A stretch of DNA of 35,860 bases from Myxococcales bacterium (GCA_016794325.1 JAEUKG010000243.1:1-35860); one strand, 5' to 3'. Shown: positions 8,568 to 16,787, counted from the first letter of the stretch. Notes: generated by a model from the sequence alone, not told the origin. Numbers and translations are program-made.

Positions 8568-8574
8568 CTATGCT
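8547..8574 (+). promoter_or_regulatory. Candidate sigma-70-like promoter for the CNBD/PilZ gene
   Basis: TTGCCT (8547-8552) and TATGCT (8569-8574) are separated by 16 bases and overlap the malic-enzyme stop codon. Transcription would start about 8581, giving a leader of roughly 35 bases that contains a GAGGTGA Shine-Dalgarno before GTG 8616. This is the one upstream gene here with a conventional leader. Confidence 0.35.
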
Positions 8575-8615
8575 CCGCGGCTCGCGTGGGCTCCGCCCGC
8601 GCCCCGAGGTGAGCC

Positions 8616-9485
8616 GTGACCATCAAGCCCTCCGATCTCCACACCATCCCCCTGTTCCGCGGAATCTCCGACGAGCGTCTGCGCGAGCTGCTGTCGGCCT
8701 TCAAGAAGGCGTCGCACCCGAAGGGGACGGTGCTCTTTCGGCCCGGCGACGTGCCGAGCACCTTCGTCCTTCTCGTGAAGGGCGAGGTGGCGGTCGAGGA
8801 GGAGGGCGCGTCGCGCTTCGTCGTGCGGCCGGTCGCTCCCATCGGTGAGCTCGGCAGCGTCACCGGGATCCCGCGTTCGACGACCGCGACCGCGACGAGC
8901 GAGGTCGAGATCCTCTCGATGCCGGTCGCGGACCTCCTCGGCTTCTTCGAGAAGAACGCGGACACCGGGTTCGCCTTCTACAAGAACCTCCTCGGGGTGG
9001 TGTCGGACAAGGTCCGCCGCGATCGCCGCCGCATGGACGACATGCGCGGCAACATCATCCGCACCCAGAAGGCGATGAAGTCGATGCGCGAGATGGTGCT
9101 CGCGGCGCAGGAGACCGAGCTGTCGAAGCCGATCTTCGAGCAGCTCGAGGATCTCATCGGCAACAACCGTCGCGCCAACTACCGCGTCTCGCCGACCGCC
9201 GCCTACGCGGCGAAGGTGCGGCTCGACGACGGGCAGCTCCTCAACGTGGTCGAGGTGAGCCAGGGCTACCTCAAGCTCGACTCCACCAGCGACCGCCTCA
9301 CCAAGGACAAGAGCTACTGGGCCGGCGTCCTCGTGTTGCCGACCGACGAGATCCTCGTGAGCGGCAGCATCACCCGCGAGGGCGCGGACGGGGTCGTGGT
9401 GAAGCTCGACACCCTGGTGGACGAGTTCAAGGCCAAGCTCGACGACTACACGACCAAGCTCCAGCTCCTCGACTTCGTCGTGTAG
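8616..9485 (+). CDS. Cyclic-nucleotide-binding domain protein with divergent PilZ-like C-terminal domain
   Basis: 289 residues. Residues 10-125 form a CRP/FNR-type cNMP-binding domain (IPLFRGISDERLRELL, GTVLFRPGD, FVLLVKGEVAV, IGELGSVTGIPRSTTATA). The phosphate-binding-cassette region reads GELGSVTGIPRSTT, with an Arg but not the complete classic RxA pattern. A basic coiled segment follows (131-160). The C-terminal part contains RRANYR (185-190), matching the RRxxxR c-di-GMP motif of PilZ domains, and EVSQG (213-217), one residue short of the usual D/NxSxxG; the domain then continues in beta strands to about 265. No DNA-binding helix-turn-helix is seen, so this is a sensor/adaptor rather than a CRP-type transcription factor. 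Start GTG 8616 has a GAGGTGA Shine-Dalgarno. PilZ identity is inference. Confidence 0.75.
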   Translation: MTIKPSDLHTIPLFRGISDERLRELLSAFKKASHPKGTVLFRPGDVPSTFVLLVKGEVAVEEEGASRFVVRPVAPIGELGSVTGIPRSTTATATSEVEILSMPVADLLGFFEKNADTGFAFYKNLLGVVSDKVRRDRRRMDDMRGNIIRTQKAMKSMREMVLAAQETELSKPIFEQLEDLIGNNRRANYRVSPTAAYAAKVRLDDGQLLNVVEVSQGYLKLDSTSDRLTKDKSYWAGVLVLPTDEILVSGSITREGADGVVVKLDTLVDEFKAKLDDYTTKLQLLDFVV

Positions 9486-9489
9486 CGGC

Positions 9490-10281
9490 TTGTTCTTCGT
9501 CCTCTCGAAGATCCTCGACATCCTCCTGTCGCCGCTCACGTGGGCCCTCGCGCTCGGCGCGCTCGCGGTCCCGTGGCGGCGGCGCGCCCTCGCGAACCGG
9601 CGCGTGATGCGCCGCAAGCGCGCGCTGGCGATCGCCGCCGTCGGCGTGCTCTACGTGTTCTCGATCGAGCCCACGTCCGACTACCTGTGGCACGGGCTCG
9701 AGAAGGGCGCGCGGCGCACGATGGACCCTGCCGTGACCTACGACGCGGTGGTGCTGCTCGGCGGAGTGGTCGAAGAGCGAGCGGTCGACGAGTACGGCCA
9801 GCAGGCCTACAACGACAACTCGGAGCGCCTCATCGAGACCTTCGAGCTCCTCCGCTCGGGCAAGGCGCGCTACGCGATCCTCTCGGGCGCGGGGATCCCC
9901 GGCTTGCCCTTCGAGTCCACCGAGGCGGGGGTCGAGGTCCTCGCGCTCACCCGCTGGGGGATCGAGCGCGACCGCATCATCGTGGAGGACCAGTCGAAGA
10001 ACACGCGCGAGAACGCGGTCAACACCGCCGAGATCGTGCGCGCGCGCGGCTTCCGGCGCGTCGTCGTCGTCACGAGCGCGTTCCACACGTTGCGCTCGGT
10101 GGGCTGCTTCAAGAAGGTCGGCCTCGACGTCGACTGGGATCCGGTCGACTACCGCGGCTACGCCCGCGGCTGGCAGCCGATGTCGTTCGCGCCCCGGGCG
10201 AAGTACCTCGACACCAGCGTCGCCGCGCTCCGCGAGCACTCCGGGCGCGCGATCTACCGCGCCCGGGGGTACTCGGAGTAG
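9490..10281 (+). CDS. YdcF/ElyC-like DUF218 membrane protein
   Basis: 263 residues. Two N-terminal hydrophobic segments (about 5-27 and 44-60) are followed by the DUF218 domain: YDAVVLLGGVVEER near 84, then NDNSERLIETFELLRSGKAR, AILSGAGIPG, the hallmark DQSKNTRENAVNTAEI, and VVVVTSAFHTLRSVGCF. DUF218 proteins (SanA, ElyC, YdcF) are linked to envelope integrity and polyprenyl-phosphate or peptidoglycan metabolism in E. coli; the reaction is not firmly known. The likely start is TTG 9490, four bases after the stop of the CNBD gene, so it is probably co-transcribed and coupled with it. The membrane anchor implies an inner-membrane location with the domain outside the cytoplasm, as in ElyC. Confidence 0.85.
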   Translation: MFFVLSKILDILLSPLTWALALGALAVPWRRRALANRRVMRRKRALAIAAVGVLYVFSIEPTSDYLWHGLEKGARRTMDPAVTYDAVVLLGGVVEERAVDEYGQQAYNDNSERLIETFELLRSGKARYAILSGAGIPGLPFESTEAGVEVLALTRWGIERDRIIVEDQSKNTRENAVNTAEIVRARGFRRVVVVTSAFHTLRSVGCFKKVGLDVDWDPVDYRGYARGWQPMSFAPRAKYLDTSVAALREHSGRAIYRARGYSE

Positions 10282-10282
10282 C

Positions 10283-10390
10283 CAGCACGACGTCCGCGCG
10301 CTCGGCCTGGCGGCGCTCGACCCGAGGCGGAGCGCGCTCGACCCGACGGAGAAGCGCCCGCCGGTCCCGAAGTTCTTGCCGCGGCAGTGA
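10283..10390 (+). other. Coding-like remnant or unannotated short frame after ydcF-like gene
   Basis: Thirty-five codons from 10283 to a TGA at 10388-10390 lie in a different frame from the preceding gene. Every third position is G or C, as in real genes here. The peptide reads ALGLAALDPRRSALDP then TEKRPPVPKFLPRQ. There is no start codon at its beginning, so it could be the degraded tail of a lost gene or the product of a frameshift. I see no homology I can name. It fills most of the otherwise empty gap 10282-10447. Confidence 0.25.
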
Positions 10391-10447
10391 CGGCGGGCGC
10401 GGCGCAGAGGCCGTAACAAGTACGATTCCCGGGCGGCGCTGCGATGT

Positions 10448-10453
10448 TACAAT
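10448..10453 (+). promoter_or_regulatory. -10 element predicting a leaderless transcript
   Basis: TACAAT ends exactly seven bases before ATG 10460, so transcription would begin at or next to the A of the start codon. No Shine-Dalgarno is present and no clear -35 is seen. Confidence 0.55.
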
Positions 10454-10459
10454 CTGGCG

Positions 10460-12028
10460 ATGCTTCGTCGCGCGCTGCTTCCGGTGGGCCTGCTCGGTAT
10501 GATCGTCGCGTGCTCCTCGTCTTCGGACCCGCCGGCCGAGGCCGACGCGGGCCCCGCGAAGCCGCCGAAATACACGCCGGCCGCGCTGCCCGCGGTCTCG
10601 AGCGCGCAGACGACCCGCGAGGCGACCTTGGTCCCGACGCGCCCCCGGCAGGCGCCGGTGCCGCCGAACCCCGCGAAGACCGACGGGCAGAAGGGCTACC
10701 TCGATCAGGGCTTCGGCGAGCTCGCGGCCGGGCCCGGCGAGGCGTACGTCACGCGGACGATCGACGGCTCCACGCCGCCCGCGGCGGGGCCGAACGCCAA
10801 GCGCGTCGCCCGGTTCGTCCACGTCGCCGACTTCCAGATCGCCGACGACGAGTCGCCGACCCGCCTCTCCGGCTTCGACACCCCCGCGGCCACGAGCTCC
10901 GCGGCGCGCCCCCAGGACGCCGAGCTCTGCCGCATGGCCAACGCCTCGGTGCGCACGATCAACGCCCTCCACAAGAAGGAGGCCTTCGACTTCGTGCTCC
11001 TCGGCGGCGACAACGCCGACAGCGCGCAGACCAACGAGGTCGAGTGGGTGCTCTCGATCCTGTCGGGCGCGCCGTCGGTGGAGTGCGACTCGGGCGACGA
11101 CAACGACCCCGTCCCCGGCGCCGACAACGACGGCAAGGACCCGTTCGTCGCCGAGGGCCTCGTCCCCAAGTGGCTGTGGGTCACCGGCAACCACGACGTC
11201 CTCGTCCAGGGCAACAACCCGGTCGGGCCGAACTCCGCCAAGGCGCTCGGCCAGAACGCACCCGGCGGTACGCGCGACTACGGCGAGAGCGGCGGCAACG
11301 TGCGGAGCGGCGAGTTCGTCGTCGCCGACCCCAAGCGCGCGCTCCTCGATCGCAAGGCGCTGATGGCCAAGATCGCCGCCGACAAGGACGGCCACGGCAT
11401 CGGCGCGAAGCAGAAGGAGACGGGCAAGGCGATCTTCACCCACGACGTGCCCGGCTCTCCGTTGCGCATGCTCGTCATCGACACGAGCGCGGAGACGGGC
11501 GGCGCCGAGGGCATCATCCACCGCGCCGACATCGACGCCCAGATCAAGCCCGCCCTCGACGCCGCCAAGGCCGAGGGGAAGTGGGTCGTGCTCGCCTCGC
11601 ACCACGCGACGAGCAGCCTGTCGCTCGACGGCGGCACGTTCGGCACCAAGCAGGCCGACGCGGTGACGGAGGCCGAGTGGGAGGCGCTGGTGGGCGGCTA
11701 TCCCAACGTGCTCTTCAGCATGGTCGGCCACACCCACCAGCACCGGGTGAAGGCGATCTCGCCCCAGGGAGGTCACGCGTTCTGGGAGGTGATGACCGCG
11801 GCCATCGCCGACTTCCCGCACCAGTTCCGCACGATCGAGATCTTCGACCAAGACAACGGCTGGGTGATGATGCGCGCGACCGCGGTCGACTTCTCGATCG
11901 ACGGGGACGCGGTCGCCGCGCGCGGCCGCAAGCTCGGCACGATGGACTGGACGAGCGGGTGGCTCCCCGGCGACGGCCCGGGCCAGGCCAACGAGCGCAA
12001 CGTCGAGCTCTGGATCAAGAAGCCCTGA
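10460..12028 (+). CDS. Calcineurin-like metallophosphoesterase lipoprotein
   Basis: 522 residues. A lipoprotein signal (LLGMIVAC, Cys18) precedes a Ser/Asp/Pro-rich linker. The metallophosphoesterase blocks are visible in order: HVADFQIADDE (121-131; Gln126 where most members have His in DxH), LLGGDNADS (181-188), VTGNHD (241-246), LASHHATSS and MVGHTHQHRV. These build the two-metal phosphoesterase centre. The Asp/Asn-rich segment DSGDDNDPVPGADNDGKD (about 210-227) resembles a calcium-binding insert. The DxQ variant occurs in some exported family members. The substrate is unknown; a phosphodiester or phosphomonoester in the envelope or medium is likely. The next gene follows after 11 bases and may be co-transcribed. 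Confidence 0.85.
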   Translation: MLRRALLPVGLLGMIVACSSSSDPPAEADAGPAKPPKYTPAALPAVSSAQTTREATLVPTRPRQAPVPPNPAKTDGQKGYLDQGFGELAAGPGEAYVTRTIDGSTPPAAGPNAKRVARFVHVADFQIADDESPTRLSGFDTPAATSSAARPQDAELCRMANASVRTINALHKKEAFDFVLLGGDNADSAQTNEVEWVLSILSGAPSVECDSGDDNDPVPGADNDGKDPFVAEGLVPKWLWVTGNHDVLVQGNNPVGPNSAKALGQNAPGGTRDYGESGGNVRSGEFVVADPKRALLDRKALMAKIAADKDGHGIGAKQKETGKAIFTHDVPGSPLRMLVIDTSAETGGAEGIIHRADIDAQIKPALDAAKAEGKWVVLASHHATSSLSLDGGTFGTKQADAVTEAEWEALVGGYPNVLFSMVGHTHQHRVKAISPQGGHAFWEVMTAAIADFPHQFRTIEIFDQDNGWVMMRATAVDFSIDGDAVAARGRKLGTMDWTSGWLPGDGPGQANERNVELWIKKP

Positions 12029-12039
12029 CGGAGACTGCG

Positions 12040-12669
12040 GTGGAAAAGCGCGTAGAGCGTGCTCTCGTGTTCGCGTCCCTCGTGGCGGCGCTCGCCGGCT
12101 GCGACAAGCTCAAGCCCGGCGGCGGCGAGGCGCGCGGCTCGCAGCCCCCGCCGACGGCGAGCACGGCGCCCGCGGTCACGCCGTCCCCGCCCGCATCCCA
12201 GCAGGCGGGCATCGATCCGAACGCTTCGGAGCTCGACCAAGCGAAGGCGTACTCGAAGGGCGGCCAGGTCTGGCTCGCGCGCCTCGTCCTCGAGCAGAAG
12301 GCGCTCGGCGACACGGGGACCCGCGACGAGGCGGCGTTCCTCGCCGAGCTCTGCCAGGAGCAGGGCGACCAGGCGTGCCTCGACGCGTGCGGCAAGAAGC
12401 TCGGTAAGAAGATCGCCCTCGCCAAGGCGGCGCCGCGCGACGCGGGCGCGGCCGCGTTGCCCTCCGCCGAGCCCGAGGACACGTCGGAGTTCGGCAAGGC
12501 GCGGGCGTGGATGCTCAAGGGGCAGAACGGCAAGGCCCGGGCGATCCTCGAGCCGCGCGTGCTCGAGAACAAGGCGTCGCGCGACGAGGTGCGGCTCCTC
12601 CTCGAGGTGTGCAAGGTGCAGAAGGACAAGATGTGCCAGGCGCTCTGCCAGAGCCGCCTCGGCGGCTGA
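12040..12669 (+). CDS. Small lipoprotein with cysteine pairs, function unknown
   Basis: 209 residues from GTG 12040, which has GGAG upstream. The signal peptide ends in the lipobox ALAGC (Cys near residue 21). A Pro/Ser/Thr-rich linker follows. Two similar repeats of about 55 residues come next: one with QVWLARLVLEQKALGDTG, then EAAFLAELCQEQGDQACLDAC, and a second with KARAILEPRVLENKAS then EVRLLLEVCKVQKDKMCQALC. Each ends in a C-x6-7-C-x3-C pattern and has the helical look of TPR-like repeats. It lies 11 bases after the metallophosphoesterase gene, so the two probably work together at the envelope. No named family is recognised. Confidence 0.75.
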   Translation: MEKRVERALVFASLVAALAGCDKLKPGGGEARGSQPPPTASTAPAVTPSPPASQQAGIDPNASELDQAKAYSKGGQVWLARLVLEQKALGDTGTRDEAAFLAELCQEQGDQACLDACGKKLGKKIALAKAAPRDAGAAALPSAEPEDTSEFGKARAWMLKGQNGKARAILEPRVLENKASRDEVRLLLEVCKVQKDKMCQALCQSRLGG

Positions 12670-12714
12670 CGCGGGCGAGGAAGATCCACCCCCGCTCGAG
12701 CGTACGACGACACG

Positions 12715-13698
12715 ATGGAGCCCGATCTGCGCGACCCCGACCTCCGGGTGTTCGAGTGCGCGCGCTGCTCGGAGCCGGTGTGGGCGACGCCCGCCGGAGG
12801 CGCGGTCGAGGTCCGCTGCGGCTACTGCGGCCACGAGGACCGGCGCGAGCTGCCGCCCCTCACCAGCCAAGCGGCCGAGGCCGGGAGCGCCTACCGGGGC
12901 GCGCTGTCTCGGGAGGTCGGGCGCCCTCGCACCGTCGATCTCTCGATATCCCCAAAGGGATATCCGGCGAGGCCGACCAAGGAGCTCCTGCGCGAGAAGC
13001 TCGCGGCGGCGCGCGCGCGCCTCGCGGCCCTCGAGCCCGACGACGCCGAGCGCCCCGCGGTCGAATACGAGGCGCTGTGGGCGGCGGCGACGCTCGCGAG
13101 CACCTTCGTGATGGCCAAGGACCCGCTCCGGGCGCGGGCCGCGCTCGAGAGCGCGCTCGCCGATCAACACGCCCCGGTGTACCGCGCCCTCGTGCTCGCG
13201 CGGCTCGCGCGGCTCGCGGCGCACGGCGGGGCCGAGGATCTCGCGGAGCGCTGGCTCGCCGCGATCCCGCCGGGCCTGCGGGTCCCCGAGATCGCGGTCG
13301 ACGTGCGGATCGCGCGGGCCATGCTCGCGCGGGCGCGGGGCGACGCTCCGGCGATGCTCGACGCCCTCGGCCCCGAGGACGCGCTCTTCGGGGCGAGCCG
13401 CCCGGTGGCGATGGCGCTCCTGGTCGACGCCCACGAGCGGCGGGGCGACATCCGCGCGGCGCGCGCCGCGTATCGACGCGGCTCCCGCGGCGCGGCGATG
13501 CGCTTCGCGGGCGCCCTCGCGACGTTCGACCTCGCGCCGCGGACGCGGGCGCGCACCGCGCGGGTGGGCTTCCTCGCGCTCGGGCTCGTCGCCTTCATCC
13601 TCACGAGCCTCCCGCTCCTCGCGACGAACCACGTCCTCGCCGCGCTCGCGGTGATCGTCGTGGGGGCGCTCGGCGCGGTCGTCGTGCGTTCGCTCTAG
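12715..13698 (+). CDS. Zinc-ribbon protein with helical repeats and C-terminal membrane anchor
   Basis: 327 residues. The N-terminus holds a zinc-ribbon signature, CARC (15-18) and CGYC (35-38). A helical Ala/Arg-rich middle (about 85-275) looks like degenerate TPR-type repeats. Two adjacent hydrophobic helices close the protein (VGFLALGLVAFILTSLPLLA and VLAALAVIVVGALGAVVV). No signal peptide is present, so the ribbon and repeats should face the cytoplasm. It may be an adaptor at the inner membrane; no enzymatic motif is visible. A TACGAC hexamer lies six bases before the ATG but lacks the final T of a good -10. The gene is convergent with the LysR gene, 18 bases away. Confidence 0.75.
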   Translation: MEPDLRDPDLRVFECARCSEPVWATPAGGAVEVRCGYCGHEDRRELPPLTSQAAEAGSAYRGALSREVGRPRTVDLSISPKGYPARPTKELLREKLAAARARLAALEPDDAERPAVEYEALWAAATLASTFVMAKDPLRARAALESALADQHAPVYRALVLARLARLAAHGGAEDLAERWLAAIPPGLRVPEIAVDVRIARAMLARARGDAPAMLDALGPEDALFGASRPVAMALLVDAHERRGDIRAARAAYRRGSRGAAMRFAGALATFDLAPRTRARTARVGFLALGLVAFILTSLPLLATNHVLAALAVIVVGALGAVVVRSL

Positions 13699-13716
13699 CC
13701 CGCCGGCCGATCCCGC

Positions 13717-14637
13717 TCAGGCGTCGCCGAGGCCCGCGAAGCACCGGCTCAAGCGATCGACGACGATCGCGACTCGCGGCAGGGAGCGAATCGCGCGCCG
13801 CGTGACGACGTGGAGGTCGAGCACCGGCAGGGGCGCGCCCGGCAGCTCCACGGCGACGAAGTCGCGCTCGATGCGCGTCAGCGCGCGTGGCCCGATGCCC
13901 ACCCCGAGGCCGGCGCGGATCGCGGCGAGCTGGACCTGGTAGCTCGAGCAGATCATGACGCGGTCGCGGTCGACGTGGGCCTCGAGCCAAGCCGACTCGG
14001 GGGTGGCCATGCCCGGCTCGACCGCGACCCAGTCGAGATCCCGGACGTCCTTCGCCCTCTTCGCCTTCGCGTAGGCCCGCGTCCTCAGGACGGCGGTGGC
14101 GAAGCGCCCCACCCGACGCCCGACGAGGTCGCCGCGCGGCGTCTGGAAGAAGCGCAGCGCGACGTCGGCCTCGCGCGCGGCCAGATCGGCGGCGAAGTAC
14201 CCGGTCACCACGTCGATCACGAGGTCCGGGTACTCCGCGCGCAGCGGCGCGATCACGCGCGGCAAGACGAAGTGGACGGCGATCTCCTCCGTCGTCGCCA
14301 ACCGCACGCGGCCTTCGACCTTCTGGTCGCGCACGCCAGCCGCGTCGTCGGCGAAGCGGGCGAGCTCGAGCTCGATGCGCTCGGCCGCCTCGCGCAGCCG
14401 GTCGGCCGCCTCGGTGGGCACCGGCGCTCGCCGCGTGCGCTCGAAGAGCTGCACGCCGAGGTCCGCCTCGAGCGCGGCGATGCGGCGGCTGACGGTGGAC
14501 TGCTCGGTGCCGAGCCGCTGCGCCGCACGGGTGAAGCTCTTGGCGCGTAGCGCCTCGAGGAAGTAGCGGACGTCGTCCCAGCGGTGGAGGAGCGGCTCGC
14601 GGAGGGTTCGTGTCATGCAATGAGGCATAACAGACAT
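13717..14637 (-). CDS. LysR family transcriptional regulator
   Basis: 306 residues. The N-terminal winged helix is clear: DDVRYFLEALRAKSFTRAA, RLGTEQSTVSRRIAALEADL, GVQLFERT. The LysR substrate-binding domain follows with VEGRVRLATTEEIAVHFVLP and late GVGIGPRAL. ATG 14616 (MTRTLREP) is an alternative start equally consistent with family length. The gene is divergent from a flavodoxin-fold oxidoreductase gene, the classic layout in which a LysR protein controls its neighbour and itself. Overlapping inverted repeats in the shared region (14661-14677) are candidate binding sites. The inducer is unknown; a quinone or electrophile would fit the target but is inference. Confidence 0.92.
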   Translation of the reverse strand: MSVMPHCMTRTLREPLLHRWDDVRYFLEALRAKSFTRAAQRLGTEQSTVSRRIAALEADLGVQLFERTRRAPVPTEAADRLREAAERIELELARFADDAAGVRDQKVEGRVRLATTEEIAVHFVLPRVIAPLRAEYPDLVIDVVTGYFAADLAAREADVALRFFQTPRGDLVGRRVGRFATAVLRTRAYAKAKRAKDVRDLDWVAVEPGMATPESAWLEAHVDRDRVMICSSYQVQLAAIRAGLGVGIGPRALTRIERDFVAVELPGAPLPVLDLHVVTRRAIRSLPRVAIVVDRLSRCFAGLGDA

Positions 14638-14660
14638 CCAAAAGTCGGCGTAGCCATCCG

Positions 14661-14677
14661 ATGCTGCATGTCACATG
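14661..14677. promoter_or_regulatory. Overlapping inverted repeats in LysR/flavoprotein divergent region
   Basis: ATGC-T-GCAT (14661-14669) overlaps CATGT-C-ACATG (14667-14677), both with perfect arms and one-base spacers. They sit between the divergent starts 14637 and 14686. Short dyads like these, near T-N11-A spacing, are typical places for LysR binding. No experimental support is implied. Confidence 0.35.
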
Positions 14678-14685
14678 GTAGTTCC

Positions 14686-15312
14686 ATGACAAGCGCCCTC
14701 CTGCTGTTCGGTCACGCCGATCGCGAGACCACGTTCAACCACCGCCTCGCCGACAGCTACGAGCGCGGCTTCCGCGCCGAAGGGGGCTCCGTCGAGCGCG
14801 TCGTCCTCTCCGAGCTCCAGTTCGATCCCGTGCTTCGGCACGGCTACCGGCTGGATCAGCCGCTCGAGCCCGACCTGCAGAGGGTCCGGCGGGCGATCGA
14901 GCAGGCCGATCACCTCGCCTGGTTCTTCCCGACGTATTGGGCGAGCCCGCCGGCGGTGGTGCGCGGGTTGGTCGACCGCCTCTTCCTCCCCGGTTGGGCC
15001 TTCCGCTTCGAGCCGGGATCGGCGTTGCCCGAGGGGCTCTTGCGCGGCCGCTCGGCGCGCGTCGTCACCACCATGGACTCCCCCGGGTTCTGGTACACGG
15101 CGGTCGATCACCGGTGCCTGCACCGGAGCTTCGGCACCGCGACGCTCTCGTTCTGCGGCCTCGCGCCGCTCCGCTTCAGCGCCATCCACTCGGCGCGGGA
15201 GCTCGACGAGGCGGGGCGCGCGCGGTGGTGCGCGAAGGTGGAGGGGTTCGGTCGGCGCGACGTCGGCGCCCGCGCCCCGTCACCCCGGCTGCTCGCGCCG
15301 CGAGGCCTCTGA
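14686..15312 (+). CDS. NAD(P)H:quinone oxidoreductase-like flavodoxin-fold protein
   Basis: 208 residues. The sequence follows the Flavodoxin_2 (NQO1/MdaB/KefF-type) pattern: ALLLFGHADRETTFNHRLAD for the flavin phosphate loop, ADHLAWFFPTYWASPPAVV with the PxYW flavin-contact segment, LVDRLFLPGWAFRFE, and VVTTMDSPGFWYTAVDH, then LSFCGLAPLRFSAIHSAR. Such enzymes use FMN or FAD and reduce quinones or electrophiles by two electrons with NAD(P)H. The last 20 residues or so are Arg/Pro-rich and less conserved. ATG 14686 was chosen because the flavin loop starts immediately after it. The gene is likely controlled by the divergent LysR regulator. A strong hairpin follows it. Confidence 0.85.
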   Translation: MTSALLLFGHADRETTFNHRLADSYERGFRAEGGSVERVVLSELQFDPVLRHGYRLDQPLEPDLQRVRRAIEQADHLAWFFPTYWASPPAVVRGLVDRLFLPGWAFRFEPGSALPEGLLRGRSARVVTTMDSPGFWYTAVDHRCLHRSFGTATLSFCGLAPLRFSAIHSARELDEAGRARWCAKVEGFGRRDVGARAPSPRLLAPRGL

Positions 15313-15326
15313 CGCGCGCCCCTCGA

Positions 15327-15344
15327 ACGACGCCCCTGCGTCGT
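15327..15344. terminator. Hairpin between convergent genes
   Basis: A perfect 7-bp stem (ACGACGC / GCGTCGT) encloses the loop CCCT. It lies 15 bases after the flavoprotein stop and 37 bases before the end of the convergent gene at 15381, so it could serve both directions. There is no T-tract, as is usual in DNA of this composition. Confidence 0.45.
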
Positions 15345-15380
15345 CGTGGCGCGAGGGTCGGGCGACGCGGGGCCGCGCGA

Positions 15381-16730
15381 TCACGGCCCGCGCGGAGGCT
15401 CGTGCACGCGAACGAGGCCGCAGCCGCGCTCGTTCGGCGTGGACGCGACGTCGAGGAGCACGAGCTCACGATCCGACAGCCACCCCAGCGGGCGCGCGCC
15501 CTTGACGATCTCGGGCGGCTGGCCCGGCCGGAGGATCTCCGTGTAGCGCTCGGGGCCGCGGACGTCCCCGCCGAGCGGGTCGGGCCCGCGACCGCGTTGC
15601 AGCGCGACGTGCCCGGCGTCGTTGGGGAAGACGCTCACCCACTGGTATTGCTCCCAATCCCCAGGGGCGGCGTGGACGGCGAGCTCGCGCCCGTCGGCGA
15701 GGGAGCGGACCGACAAGCGCACCGAGCCGCCCGACACGGAGGAGATCACGCCGACCGCCTGTCGGGGCGAGACGCTCGTCATGTGCCAGTACCCCGCGAG
15801 CGTGCTCGGGACGCACCCGACCTCCTTCGCGCTCGCCGGCTTGGCGGGATCGAGGGCGCGCACGCAGATCTTCGACGGGCGGGCCCTCCCGTAGGAGTCG
15901 CTCTCGGTCAGGACGAGCCCGGTCGGGCCGGTGAAGATCGCGTCGTGGAGGGTGGGCCCCGAGAGCGCCGGCGCGCGCGAGAGGTCGGTGAACGTGACGA
16001 GGGCCGACTCGTAGCGCGCCGCGCTCGGCGGCCCGCCGCACTGCCCGCCGGTGCAGACGCGGACGACGCCGAAGCGGCCATCGGGCGACACGACCGGCAT
16101 GTCGACGAGCTTCTTGGTCGGACCCACGTAGGCCCAGCGCTGCCCGCCGTCGGCCGAGGCCAACACCCGCTCGTCCGTCGCGGTGATCATGACGCTCTTG
16201 CCGTCGAGGCTGAACGACAGCTTGTCCTCCCCCGTGTTGCCGCGCGCGGCGTAGACGGCGACGATCCCGGCGAGCTCGGCGCGAAACTCGGGCTGGGAGG
16301 CCTCGACGAGCAGGTGCTCGGGGGAGAGTCGAGGGCGAGCGTCGAAGCCCTCGCGGCCGCGGACGACGCGCGTGAGGATCGGCCACGGCCCCACGACCGA
16401 GACCGGGCACCCCGTCTTCCGGTCGAACCGGAAGATCGCCTCCTCCGGGTGCTCGAACTGCCCGAACAAGACGTCGATCGCGGCTTGGTCGCCGCCGACG
16501 AGCGACACCGCCCCACCCCGGCGAGCGCGGTCGACTATCCCTGAAGGAACAGTCACCGACGGCCGCTCGGCGGCGGGTGGCGGGGCCGCAGACGCGGCCG
16601 GCGCCGACGACGCGGCGGGCGGGGGCGCCGGCGGAGGCGCCGAGCTCGCGGCCGGCGGCGGCGGCGGTGGGCTCGGCGCTCCGCCGCAGGAGAACGCGAG
16701 GACGACGGGGAGCCACCGGCCGATGTGCAT
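15381..16730 (-). CDS. Putative lipoprotein with beta-propeller/BNR-like repeats
   Basis: 449 residues. The N-terminus (MHIGRWLPVVLAFSCGG) is a short export signal with a Cys at residue 15, a plausible but non-canonical lipobox (AFSC), followed by about 45 residues almost entirely Pro, Ala and Ser. The folded part has recurring blocks such as LSFSLDGKSVMITATDERVL, SADGGQRWAYVGPTKK (an Asp-box-like SxDGGxxW motif), VVSPDGRFGVVRVC and ISSVSGGSVRLSVRSL, suggesting a WD40/BNR-type propeller. Several paired cysteines suggest disulphides outside the cytoplasm. Substrate and role are unknown. An inverted repeat lies 58-77 bases upstream of the start (16788-16807). The upstream gene on the same strand is another Pro/Ala-rich lipoprotein. 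Confidence 0.75.
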   Translation of the reverse strand: MHIGRWLPVVLAFSCGGAPSPPPPPPAASSAPPPAPPPAASSAPAASAAPPPAAERPSVTVPSGIVDRARRGGAVSLVGGDQAAIDVLFGQFEHPEEAIFRFDRKTGCPVSVVGPWPILTRVVRGREGFDARPRLSPEHLLVEASQPEFRAELAGIVAVYAARGNTGEDKLSFSLDGKSVMITATDERVLASADGGQRWAYVGPTKKLVDMPVVSPDGRFGVVRVCTGGQCGGPPSAARYESALVTFTDLSRAPALSGPTLHDAIFTGPTGLVLTESDSYGRARPSKICVRALDPAKPASAKEVGCVPSTLAGYWHMTSVSPRQAVGVISSVSGGSVRLSVRSLADGRELAVHAAPGDWEQYQWVSVFPNDAGHVALQRGRGPDPLGGDVRGPERYTEILRPGQPPEIVKGARPLGWLSDRELVLLDVASTPNERGCGLVRVHEPPRGP

Positions 16731-16787
16731 GACCCCAGGAGACCACGCGAGGGGGCGCTCCGGGTAGTGACGCCGCGCGCCTCGAGA

